DNA of 64,000 bases, from the NCBI GenBank assembly GCA_026225945.1, contig JAMJFZ010000695.1, forward strand, positions 186,001 to 250,000, read 5' to 3'. Positions within the stretch are counted from its first letter, which is position 1; each line of letters starts with the position of its first letter. A program made the translations under genes and the position numbers. Under the pieces are notes generated by a model, which ran no database searches, was not told where the DNA came from, and was given only the letters and a program-made list of their open reading frames with translations. This document shows positions 45,574 through 58,087 of the stretch, in pieces. Source of the stretch: Cricetomys ansorgei. Its lineage: Eukaryota > Chordata > Mammalia > Rodentia > Nesomyidae.

Positions 45574-48500
45574 GGAATTTTAGAGAGAGGACCCTGGGGC
45601 TCAGCAGGAGGATCAGGACGCACGGGTGAGGGTGCGCCTGAGCATAGTCAGAAGAAGGGAGGTTCTCATGGCGGCGAGAAGAGGCTCACCACGTGTCCAG
45701 AAGGGTCCTTGAATGAATTCTCTGAACCCTTCTGCCCCAGCCATGAGCAGTTACTGCTCATGGCTGGGGCAGAAGGGTTCAGAGGGCAACCATGAAGGCA
45801 ACTCCCTGGAAGCTGCCTGCCTCCGCAGTGGCAGTCTGCTGCCACACGGTGGCGCACGTGTCCCACTTGATAGTAACTGCATCTGTCTCAAGCTGGTCTG
45901 GAGGCTGAACCCTAGCTTCACAGGGGACTGGAGATGTTTTTGAAGCCATTCACATGATTGTGTCTCATGGACACACAGTCGGTTTGCCCGAAATAGTGTA
46001 TTCCATGGTGGGAACAACGCATGGCGCTTCTCGAGTTACAGGACAAAGTTCAGAAATGAACACCACATCCTGAGGGGATCAGCGTTGGGTTCGAAAGAAC
46101 ATTGACACCTGTTCATGGCAAAAGGGGTCATAAAGAGAAATGACCAAAGTGGCTGTTTACATGTCCGAAATGCCCCTACAATATTTGATTCAGGACCCCC
46201 AGTATAGCAAGTCTCCACAATCACTAAGGGCTGATCATGATCTGCTATGGAGCATGATTCACTCAGGTGTGACTTATTTCTACACAGTGGTTCTCAAACC
46301 TTCCTAAGACCGCCACACTTGAATACACTTTCTCGTGTTGTGGGGACCCCGATAATGAAGTTCTTCTGTTGCTAATTAGCAACTTTTGTTTTGCGAAGCA
46401 ACTTGTATGAATCTTAATGCAAATGTCTGACACGCAGCAGTTCTTAATCGAATCCTGGGACAATGTTCTTCACGCTCCACATTGGTTGTGCCCGCTGCAT
46501 GAGAATTGCTGCCTCATATGCACAGGCCCTGTTAGAACCTTCTGTTTCTCTTAAGTGTTTGGGTGCTCAGGATCAAACCCAGGACTTTGTGAATCCTGGA
46601 GAGGTACGATCCAAACATTTCCTTTGCTTTCCTTTCGTTTCCTTTCCTTGTCTTTTCTATTCATTCCCTTTCAGTTTTTTGAGATAGGATCTATCTGAGC
46701 TCCCCTCACAGACAACCCATGCTTCTGCTTCAAGCACTGTTGCAGCTCGGTGACAGGCCCATGTCCACAAGCGTGGCAGAACGTTTCTACCAGCAATGAA
46801 GAAATCAGATGATGGAGATGTGCTGGCATCCAAAGGGAGAGTTGTTTTCTACAAAATCACCTCCAGAGCATTTATGATGCCTGCTTGCCCTAGCAGGGGC
46901 CTGGATTCAGTACTCAGTGTCTACATGCTAGCTCCTACATGTGGCTACCGTTCCAGTGGTTCGAACATCCAGTCTGCTGACCCTTGAAAGAAGCAGCTGG
47001 TGTAAGTGAAAAAGCTGACATTGACCCATAATGGAGGAGGGCTCCTTGATCTTGCCTACTGCAAAGATGCAAAGGGGAGCATCAGCCACAAGTTCCTGTG
47101 AGCAGAAAGAACCCGGGACAAAACAGGAAGGGGTTCGTGGAATTTAAGAACAGGGACCCAGTGGCTCAGCAGAAGGATCAGGAGTCACGGGTGGGAGTGC
47201 AAATGAGCAGGGTCTGAAGAAGGGAGGTTTTCAGGGCAGCGAGAAGAGGCTATCCATGTGTCCCGAAGGGTCCCTGAATGGATTCTCTGAACCCTTCTGT
47301 GCCCCAGCAATGAGCTTGTTTGCTCATTGCTGGGGCAGAAGGGTTCAGAGTCCAGGCGTGAAGGAGCCTCCGTGGAAGTTGCCTGCCTCCGCAGAGTTAG
47401 CCAGGAGCCAAATGTTGGCACTTGAGCCCCAGTTGAAAGTTACTGCCTTGGTCTCAAGCCGGTCTGGAAGCTTAACCCTCGCGTCACAGGGGACTGGAGA
47501 TGTTTTGGAAGGCATTTGCATGCCTGTGTCTCAGGGAAACACGGTCGGTTTGCCCGAAATAGTGGATTCCGTGATTGGAACAGTGCATGGCGTTTCTCGA
47601 TTTACAGGACAAAGTCAGAAATGAACACCACATCCTGAGGGGATCGTCGTGGGCTTGGAAAGATCATTGACATCTGTTCTTGGCAAAAGGGGTCATAAAA
47701 TAAAATGGCCAAAGCGGCTGTTTACAAGTCCGAAGTGACCCTACAATATTTGATTCAGGACCCACAAAATACCGACTCTCCACAATCACTACGGTCTGAT
47801 CACGATCTGCTGTCGAGCATGATTCAGTCAGCTGTGACTTGTTTCTACACAGTGGTTGTCAAACTTCCTGCGACTGCCACACTTGAAGACAATTCCTCGT
47901 GTTGTGAGAACCCCAACAATGAAATTATTCTGTTGCTAACTTGTAAGTGTTGTTTTGCAAAGCTACTTCTATCAAACGTATTGCAAATGTCTGACATGCA
48001 GCAGTTCTTAATCGAAACCTGGGACACAGTCGCTCAAGCCCCAACTGGCTTGAGCCCCTCAGCATGAGAATTGCTGGCCTATATGCACAGGCCCTTTTAT
48101 AACCTTTGGTTTCCTTTAAGTGGTTGAGTGTTCAGAATCAAACCCAGGACTTTGTGAATACTTGAGAGGTACGACCCGAACCTTTTCTTCCTTTTTTCCT
48201 TTTCATTTCTTTTCCTTCTTTCTTTTCTATTGTTTCGTTTCTAAATTTCCGAGTCAGGATCGTTCCTGGTTCTCTGCTCATACATTCCATCCTTCCGACT
48301 CAGTCACCCTTGTGTTTCGGTACAGGCTGTGTCCCCAAGCATTGCAGACCTTCTTCCAAACAATGATGGGATCAGAAGGTGGAGATGTGCAGGCATCATA
48401 TATGAGAATTTTTTTCTCCAAGAAAACCTGCAAGCGTTTATGATGTCTGAGTGACCTCGCAGGGGCCTGGATTCAGTCCTCAGCATCTAGATGGTAGCCG

Positions 48501-48704
48501 CTCTATGTGGCTACCTTTGCAGAAGTTCCAACATCCACATTGGTGACCCCTGCAGAGACCAGCTCCTGTAAGTTAAAAAGCTGACATTGACCCGTAATGG
48601 TGGAGGGCTCCTTGATCTTGCCCCGGGGAAAAAAGCAAAGAGTAGAGTCAGCCACAAGATCTTGTAAGCAGAAAGAACCAGGGAAAGGACCGGAAGGGGT
48701 TCCT
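45574..48704 (+). repeat. Macrosatellite unit 11
   Basis: 3131 bp; hairpins 45720-45784 and 47285-47350. The B palindrome has a 2-nt insertion in the left arm only ('cttctgtgcccc'), the single array copy with unequal arms. It is the first with 'tctcgatttacagg'. It has a private extra A near 46295. Confidence 0.95.
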
Positions 48705-51700
48705 GGAATTTTAGAGAGAGGACCCTGGGGCTCAGCAGGAGGATCAGGACGCACGGGTGAGGGTGCGCCTGAGCATAGTCAGAAGAAGGGAGGTTCTCAT
48801 GGCGGCGAGAAGAGGCTCACCACGTGTCCGGAAGGGTCCTTGAATGAATTCTCTGAACCCTTCTGCCCCAGCCATGAGCAGTTACTGCTCATGGCTGGGG
48901 CAGAAGGGTTCAGAGGGCAACCATGAAGGCAACTCCCTGGAAGCTGCCTGCCTCCGCAGTGGCAGTCTGCTGCCACACGGTGGCGCACGTGTCCCACTTG
49001 ATAGTAACTGCATCTGTCTCAAGCTGGTCTGGAGGCTGAACCCTAGCTTCACAGGGGACTGGAGATGTTTTTGAAGCCATTCACATGATTGTGTCTCATG
49101 GACACACAGTCGGTTTGCCCGAAATAGTGTATTCCATGGTGGGAACAACGCATGGCGCTTCTCGAGTTACAGGACAAAGTTCAGAAATGAACACCACATC
49201 CTGAGGGGATCAGCGTTGGGTTCGAAAGAACATTGACACCTGTTCATGGCAAAAGGGGTCATAAAGAGAAATGACCAAAGTGGCTGTTTACATGTCCGAA
49301 ATGCCCCTACAATATTTGATTCAGGACCCCCAGTATAGCAAGTCTCCACAATCACTAAGGGCTGATCATGATCTGCTATGGAGCATGATTCACTCAGGTG
49401 TGACTTATTTCTACACAGTGGTTCTCAACCTTCCTAAGACCGCCACACTTGAATACACTTTCTCGTGTTGTGGGGACCCCGATAATGAAGTTCTTCTGTT
49501 GCTAATTAGCAACTTTTGTTTTGCGAAGCAACTTGTATGAATCTTAATGCAAATGTCTGACACGCAGCAGTTCTTAATCGAATCCTGGGACAATGTTCTT
49601 CACGCTCCACATTGGTTGTGCCCGCTGCATGAGAATTGCTGCCTCATATGCACAGGCCCTGTTAGAACCTTCTGTTTCTCTTAAGTGTTTGGGTGCTCAG
49701 GATCAAACCCAGGACTTTGTGAATCCTGGAGAGGTACGATCCAAACATTTCCTTTGCTTTCCTTTCGTTTCCTTTCCTTGTCTTTTCTATTCATTTCCCT
49801 TTCAGTTTTTTGAGATAGGATCTATCTGAGCTCCCCTCACAGACAACCCATGCTTCTGCTTCAAGCACTGTTGCAGCTCGGTGACAGGCCCATGTCCACA
49901 AGCGTGGCAGAACGTTTCTACCAGCAATGAAGAAATCAGATGATGGAGATGTGCTGGCATCCAAAGGGAGAGTTGTTTTCTACAAAATCACCTCCAGAGC
50001 ATTTATGATGCCTGCTTGCCCTAGCAGGGGCCTGGATTCAGTACTCAGTGTCTACATGCTAGCTCCTACATGTGGCTACCGTTCCAGTGGTTCGAACATC
50101 CAGTCTGCTGACCCTTGAAAGAAGCAGCTGGTGTAAGTGAAAAAGCTGACATTGACCCATAATGGAGGAGGGCTCCTTGATCTTGCCTACTGCAAAGATG
50201 CAAAGGGGAGCATCAGCCACAAGTTCCTGTGAGCAGAAAGAACCCGGGACAAAACAGGAAGGGGTTCGTGGAATTTAAGAACAGGGACCCAGTGGCTCAG
50301 CAGAAGGATCAGGAGTCACGGGTGGGAGTGCAAATGAGCAGGGTCTGAAGAAGGGAGGTTTTCAGGGCAGCGAGAAGAGGCTATCCATGTGTCCCGAAGG
50401 GTCCCTGAATGGATTCTCTGAACCCTTCTGCCCCAGCAATGAGCTTGTTTGCTCATTGCTGGGGCAGAAGGGTTCAGAGTCCAGGCGTGAAGGAGCCTCC
50501 GTGGAAGTTGCCTGCCTCCGCAGAGTTAGCCAGGAGCCAAATGTTGGCACTTGAGCCCCAGTTGAAAGTTACTGCCTTGGTCTCAAGCCGGTCTGGAAGC
50601 TTAACCCTCGCGTCACAGGGGACTGGAGATGTTTTGGAAGGCATTTGCATGCCTGTGTCTCAGGGAAACACGGTCGGTTTGCCCGAAATAGTGGATTCCG
50701 TGATTGGAACAGTGCATGGCGTTTCTCGATTTACAGGACAAAGTCAGAAATGAACACCACATCCTGAGGGGATCGTCGTGGGCTTGGAAAGATCATTGAC
50801 ATCTGTTCTTGGCAAAAGGGGTCATAAAATAAAATGGCCAAAGCGGCTGTTTACAAGTCCGAAGTGACCCTACAATATTTGATTCAGGACCCACAAAATA
50901 CCGACTCTCCACAATCACTACGGTCTGATCACGATCTGCTGTCGAGCATGATTCAGTCAGCTGTGACTTGTTTCTACACAGTGGTTGTCAAACTTCCTGC
51001 GACTGCCACACTTGAAGACAATTCCTCGTGTTGTGAGAACCCCAACAATGAAATTATTCTGTTGCTAACTTGTAAGTGTTGTTTTGCAAAGCTACTTCTA
51101 TCAAACGTATTGCAAATGTCTGACATGCAGCAGTTCTTAATCGAAACCTGGGACACAGTCGCTCAAGCCCCAACTGGCTTGAGCCCCTCAGCATGAGAAT
51201 TGCTGGCCTATATGCACAGGCCCTTTTATAACCTTTGGTTTCCTTTAAGTGGTTGAGTGTTCAGAATCAAACCCAGGACTTTGTGAATACTTGAGAGGTA
51301 CGACCCGAACCTTTTCTTCCTTTTTTCCTTTTCATTTCTTTTCCTTCTTTCTTTTCTATTGTTTCGTTTCTAAATTTCCGAGTCAGGATCGTTCCTGGTT
51401 CTCTGCTCATACATTCCATCCTTCCGACTCAGTCACCCTTGTGTTTCGGTACAGGCTGTGTCCCCAAGCATTGCAGACCTTCTTCCAAACAATGATGGGA
51501 TCAGAAGGTGGAGATGTGCAGGCATCATATATGAGAATTTTTTTCTCCAAGAAAACCTGCAAGCGTTTATGATGTCTGAGTGACCTCGCAGGGGCCTGGA
51601 TTCAGTCCTCAGCATCTAGATGGTAGCCGCTCTATGTGGCTACCTTTGCAGAAGTTCCAACATCCACATTGGTGACCCCTGCAGAGACCAGCTCCTGTAA

Positions 51701-51832
51701 GTTAAAAAGCTGACATTGACCCGTAATGGTGGAGGGCTCCTTGATCTTGCCCCGGGAAAAAAGCAAAGAGTAGAGTCAGCCACAAGATCTTGTAAGCAGA
51801 AAGAACCAGGGAAAGGACCGGAAGGGGTTCCT
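48705..51832 (+). repeat. Macrosatellite unit 12
   Basis: 3128 bp; hairpins 48851-48915 and 50416-50479. It is the first with 'gtgtccggaaggg'. It is the first of three units with one G fewer in 'ccccgggaaaaaag'. It has a private extra T near 49795. Confidence 0.95.
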
Positions 51833-54800
51833 GGAATTTTAGAGAGAGGACCCTGGGGCTCAGCAGGAGGATCAGGACGCACGGGTGAGGGTGCGCCTGA
51901 GCATAGTCAGAAGAAGGGAGGTTCTCATGGCGGCGAGAAGAGGCTCACCACGTGTCCGGAAGGGTCCTTGAATGAATTCTCTGAACCCTTCTGCCCCAGC
52001 CATGAGCAGTTACTGCTCATGGCTGGGGCAGAAGGGTTCAGAGGGCAACCATGAAGGCAACTCCCTGGAAGCTGCCTGCCTCCGCAGTGGCAGTCTGCTG
52101 CCACACGGTGGCGCACGTGTCCCACTTGATAGTAACTGCATCTGTCTCAAGCTGGTCTGGAGGCTGAACCCTAGCTTCACAGGGGACTGGAGATGTTTTT
52201 GAAGCCATTCACATGATTGTGTCTCATGGACACACAGTCGGTTTGCCCGAAATAGTGTATTCCATGGTGGGAACAACGCATGGCGCTTCTCGAGTTACAG
52301 GACAAAGTTCAGAAATGAACACCACATCCTGAGGGGATCAGCGTTGGGTTCGAAAGAACATTGACACCTGTTCATGGCAAAAGGGGTCATAAAGAGAAAT
52401 GACCAAAGTGGCTGTTTACATGTCCGAAATGCCCCTACAATATTTGATTCAGGACCCCCAGTATAGCAAGTCTCCACAATCACTAAGGGCTGATCATGAT
52501 CTGCTATGGAGCATGATTCACTCAGGTGTGACTTATTTCTACACAGTGGTTCTCAACCTTCCTAAGACCGCCACACTTGAATACACTTTCTCGTGTTGTG
52601 GGGACCCCGATAATGAAGTTCTTCTGTTGCTAATTAGCAACTTTTGTTTTGCGAAGCAACTTGTATGAATCTTAATGCAAATGTCTGACACGCAGCAGTT
52701 CTTAATCGAATCCTGGGACAATGTTCTTCACGCTCCACATTGGTTGTGCCCGCTGCATGAGAATTGCTGCCTCATATGCACAGGCCCTGTTAGAACCTTC
52801 TGTTTCTCTTAAGTGTTTGGGTGCTCAGGATCAAACCCAGGACTTTGTGAATCCTGGAGAGGTACGATCCAAACATTTCCTTTGCTTTCCTTTCGTTTCC
52901 TTTCCTTGTCTTTTCTATTCATTCCCTTTCAGTTTTTTGAGATAGGATCTATCTGAGCTCCCCTCACAGACAACCCATGCTTCTGCTTCAAGCACTGTTG
53001 CAGCTCGGTGACAGGCCCATGTCCACAAGCGTGGCAGAACGTTTCTACCAGCAATGAAGAAATCAGATGATGGAGATGTGCTGGCATCCAAAGGGAGAGT
53101 TGTTTTCTACAAAATCACCTCCAGAGCATTTATGATGCCTGCTTGCCCTAGCAGGGGCCTGGATTCAGTACTCAGTGTCTACATGCTAGCTCCTACATGT
53201 GGCTACCGTTCCAGTGGTTCGAACATCCAGTCTGCTGACCCTTGAAAGAAGCAGCTGGTGTAAGTGAAAAAGCTGACATTGACCCATAATGGAGGAGGGC
53301 TCCTTGATCTTGCCTACTGCAAAGATGCAAAGGGGAGCATCAGCCACAAGTTCCTGTGAGCAGAAAGAACCCGGGACAAAACAGGAAGGGGTTCGTGGAA
53401 TTTAAGAACAGGGACCCAGTGGCTCAGCAGAAGGATCAGGAGTCACGGGTGGGAGTGCAAATGAGCAGGGTCTGAAGAAGGGAGGTTTTCAGGGCAGCGA
53501 GAAGAGGCTATCCATGTGTCCCGAAGGGTCCCTGAATGGATTCTCTGAACCCTTCTGCCCCAGCAATGAGCTTGTTTGCTCATTGCTGGGGCAGAAGGGT
53601 TCAGAGTCCAGGCGTGAAGGAGCCTCCGTGGAAGTTGCCTGCCTCCGCAGAGTTAGCCAGGAGCCAAATGTTGGCACTTGAGCCCCAGTTGAAAGTTACT
53701 GCCTTGGTCTCAAGCCGGTCTGGAAGCTTAACCCTCGCGTCACAGGGGACTGGAGATGTTTTGGAAGGCATTTGCATGCCTGTGTCTCAGGGAAGACACG
53801 GTCGGTTTGCCCGAAATAGTGGATTCCGTGATTGGAACAGTGCATGGCGTTTCTCGATTTACAGGACAAAGTCAGAAATGAACACCACATCCTGAGGGGA
53901 TCGTCGTGGGCTTGGAAAGATCATTGACATCTGTTCTTGGCAAAAGGGGTCATAAAATAAAATGGCCAAAGCGGCTGTTTACAAGTCCGAAGTGACCCTA
54001 CAATATTTGATTCAGGACCCACAAAATACCGACTCTCCACAATCACTACGGTCTGATCACGATCTGCTGTCGAGCATGATTCAGTCAGCTGTGACTTGTT
54101 TCTACACAGTGGTTGTCAAACTTCCTGCGACTGCCACACTTGAAGACAATTCCTCGTGTTGTGAGAACCCCAACAATGAAATTATTCTGTTGCTAACTTG
54201 TAAGTGTTGTTTTGCAAAGCTACTTCTATCAAACGTATTGCAAATGTCTGACATGCAGCAGTTCTTAATCGAAACCTGGGACACAGTCGCTCAAGCCCCA
54301 ACTGGCTTGAGCCCCTCAGCATGAGAATTGCTGGCCTATATGCACAGGCCCTTTTATAACCTTTGGTTTCCTTTAAGTGGTTGAGTGTTCAGAATCAAAC
54401 CCAGGACTTTGTGAATACTTGAGAGGTACGACCCGAACCTTTTCTTCCTTTTTTCCTTTTCATTTCTTTTCCTTCTTTCTTTTCTATTGTTTCGTTTCTA
54501 AATTTCCGAGTCAGGATCGTTCCTGGTTCTCTGCTCATACATTCCATCCTTCCGACTCAGTCACCCTTGTGTTTCGGTACAGGCTGTGTCCCCAAGCATT
54601 GCAGACCTTCTTCCAAACAATGATGGGATCAGAAGGTGGAGATGTGCAGGCATCATATATGAGAATTTTTTTCTCCAAGAAAACCTGCAAGCGTTTATGA
54701 TGTCTGAGTGACCTCGCAGGGGCCTGGATTCAGTCCTCAGCATCTAGATGGTAGCCGCTCTATGTGGCTACCTTTGCAGAAGTTCCAACATCCACATTGG

Positions 54801-54960
54801 TGACCCCTGCAGAGACCAGCTCCTGTAAGTTAAAAAGCTGACATTGACCCGTAATGGTGGAGGGCTCCTTGATCTTGCCCCGGGAAAAAAGCAAAGAGTA
54901 GAGTCAGCCACAAGATCTTGTAAGCAGAAAGAACCAGGGAAAGGACCGGAAGGGGTTCCT
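51833..54960 (+). repeat. Macrosatellite unit 13
   Basis: 3128 bp; hairpins 51979-52043 and 53543-53606. It is almost identical to units 12 and 14. The private change is an extra G in 'cagggaagacacgg' near 53792. It shares the 'ccccgggaaaa' deletion. Confidence 0.95.
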
Positions 54961-57900
54961 GGAATTTTAGAGAGAGGACCCTGGGGCTCAGCAGGAGGAT
55001 CAGGACGCACGGGTGAGGGTGCGCCTGAGCATAGTCAGAAGAAGGGAGGTTCTCATGGCGGCGAGAAGAGGCTCACCACGTGTCCGGAAGGGTCCTTGAA
55101 TGAATTCTCTGAACCCTTCTGCCCCAGCCATGAGCAGTTACTGCTCATGGCTGGGGCAGAAGGGTTCAGAGGGCAACCATGAAGGCAACTCCCTGGAAGC
55201 TGCCTGCCTCCGCAGTGGCAGTCTGCTGCCACACGGTGGCGCACGTGTCCCACTTGATAGTAACTGCATCTGTCTCAAGCTGGTCTGGAGGCTGAACCCT
55301 AGCTTCACAGGGGACTGGAGATGTTTTTGAAGCCATTCACATGATTGTGTCTCATGGACACACAGTCGGTTTGCCCGAAATAGTGTATTCCATGGTGGGA
55401 ACAACGCATGGCGCTTCTCGAGTTACAGGACAAAGTTCAGAAATGAACACCACATCCTGAGGGGATCAGCGTTGGGTTCGAAAGAACATTGACACCTGTT
55501 CATGGCAAAAGGGGTCATAAAGAGAAATGACCAAAGTGGCTGTTTACATGTCCGAAATGCCCCTACAATATTTGATTCAGGACCCCCAGTATAGCAAGTC
55601 TCCACAATCACTAAGGGCTGATCATGATCTGCTATGGAGCATGATTCACTCAGGTGTGACTTATTTCTACACAGTGGTTCTCAACCTTCCTAAGACCGCC
55701 ACACTTGAATACACTTTCTCGTGTTGTGGGGACCCCGATAATGAAGTTCTTCTGTTGCTAATTAGCAACTTTTGTTTTGCGAAGCAACTTGTATGAATCT
55801 TAATGCAAATGTCTGACACGCAGCAGTTCTTAATCGAATCCTGGGACAATGTTCTTCACGCTCCACATTGGTTGTGCCCGCTGCATGAGAATTGCTGCCT
55901 CATATGCACAGGCCCTGTTAGAACCTTCTGTTTCTCTTAAGTGTTTGGGTGCTCAGGATCAAACCCAGGACTTTGTGAATCCTGGAGAGGTACGATCCAA
56001 ACATTTCCTTTGCTTTCCTTTCGTTTCCTTTCCTTGTCTTTTCTATTCATTCCCTTTCAGTTTTTTGAGATAGGATCTATCTGAGCTCCCCTCACAGACA
56101 ACCCATGCTTCTGCTTCAAGCACTGTTGCAGCTCGGTGACAGGCCCATGTCCACAAGCGTGGCAGAACGTTTCTACCAGCAATGAAGAAATCAGATGATG
56201 GAGATGTGCTGGCATCCAAAGGGAGAGTTGTTTTCTACAAAATCACCTCCAGAGCATTTATGATGCCTGCTTGCCCTAGCAGGGGCCTGGATTCAGTACT
56301 CAGTGTCTACATGCTAGCTCCTACATGTGGCTACCGTTCCAGTGGTTCGAACATCCAGTCTGCTGACCCTTGAAAGAAGCAGCTGGTGTAAGTGAAAAAG
56401 CTGACATTGACCCATAATGGAGGAGGGCTCCTTGATCTTGCCTACTGCAAAGATGCAAAGGGGAGCATCAGCCACAAGTTCCTGTGAGCAGAAAGAACCC
56501 GGGACAAAACAGGAAGGGGTTCGTGGAATTTAAGAACAGGGACCCAGTGGCTCAGCAGAAGGATCAGGAGTCACGGGTGGGAGTGCAAATGAGCAGGGTC
56601 TGAAGAAGGGAGGTTTTCAGGGCAGCGAGAAGAGGCTATCCATGTGTCCCGAAGGGTCCCTGAATGGATTCTCTGAACCCTTCTGCCCCAGCAATGAGCT
56701 TGTTTGCTCATTGCTGGGGCAGAAGGGTTCAGAGTCCAGGCGTGAAGGAGCCTCCGTGGAAGTTGCCTGCCTCCGCAGAGTTAGCCAGGAGCCAAATGTT
56801 GGCACTTGAGCCCCAGTTGAAAGTTACTGCCTTGGTCTCAAGCCGGTCTGGAAGCTTAACCCTCGCGTCACAGGGGACTGGAGATGTTTTGGAAGGCATT
56901 TGCATGCCTGTGTCTCAGGGAAACACGGTCGGTTTGCCCGAAATAGTGGATTCCGTGATTGGAACAGTGCATGGCGTTTCTCGATTTACAGGACAAAGTC
57001 AGAAATGAACACCACATCCTGAGGGGATCGTCGTGGGCTTGGAAAGATCATTGACATCTGTTCTTGGCAAAAGGGGTCATAAAATAAAATGGCCAAAGCG
57101 GCTGTTTACAAGTCCGAAGTGACCCTACAATATTTGATTCAGGACCCACAAAATACCGACTCTCCACAATCACTACGGTCTGATCACGATCTGCTGTCGA
57201 GCATGATTCAGTCAGCTGTGACTTGTTTCTACACAGTGGTTGTCAAACTTCCTGCGACTGCCACACTTGAAGACAATTCCTCGTGTTGTGAGAACCCCAA
57301 CAATGAAATTATTCTGTTGCTAACTTGTAAGTGTTGTTTTGCAAAGCTACTTCTATCAAACGTATTGCAAATGTCTGACATGCAGCAGTTCTTAATCGAA
57401 ACCTGGGACACAGTCGCTCAAGCCCCAACTGGCTTGAGCCCCTCAGCATGAGAATTGCTGGCCTATATGCACAGGCCCTTTTATAACCTTTGGTTTCCTT
57501 TAAGTGGTTGAGTGTTCAGAATCAAACCCAGGACTTTGTGAATACTTGAGAGGTACGACCCGAACCTTTTCTTCCTTTTTTCCTTTTCATTTCTTTTCCT
57601 TCTTTCTTTTCTATTGTTTCGTTTCTAAATTTCCGAGTCAGGATCGTTCCTGGTTCTCTGCTCATACATTCCATCCTTCCGACTCAGTCACCCTTGTGTT
57701 TCGGTACAGGCTGTGTCCCCAAGCATTGCAGACCTTCTTCCAAACAATGATGGGATCAGAAGGTGGAGATGTGCAGGCATCATATATGAGAATTTTTTTC
57801 TCCAAGAAAACCTGCAAGCGTTTATGATGTCTGAGTGACCTCGCAGGGGCCTGGATTCAGTCCTCAGCATCTAGATGGTAGCCGCTCTATGTGGCTACCT

Positions 57901-58087
57901 TTGCAGAAGTTCCAACATCCACATTGGTGACCCCTGCAGAGACCAGCTCCTGTAAGTTAAAAAGCTGACATTGACCCGTAATGGTGGAGGGCTCCTTGAT
58001 CTTGCCCCGGGAAAAAAGCAAAGAGTAGAGTCAGCCACAAGATCTTGTAAGCAGAAAGAACCAGGGAAAGGACCGGAAGGGGTTCCT
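54961..58087 (+). repeat. Macrosatellite unit 14
   Basis: 3127 bp, the shortest full unit; hairpins 55107-55171 and 56671-56734. No private change was noticed. It shares the 'ccccgggaaaa' deletion with units 12 and 13. Confidence 0.95.
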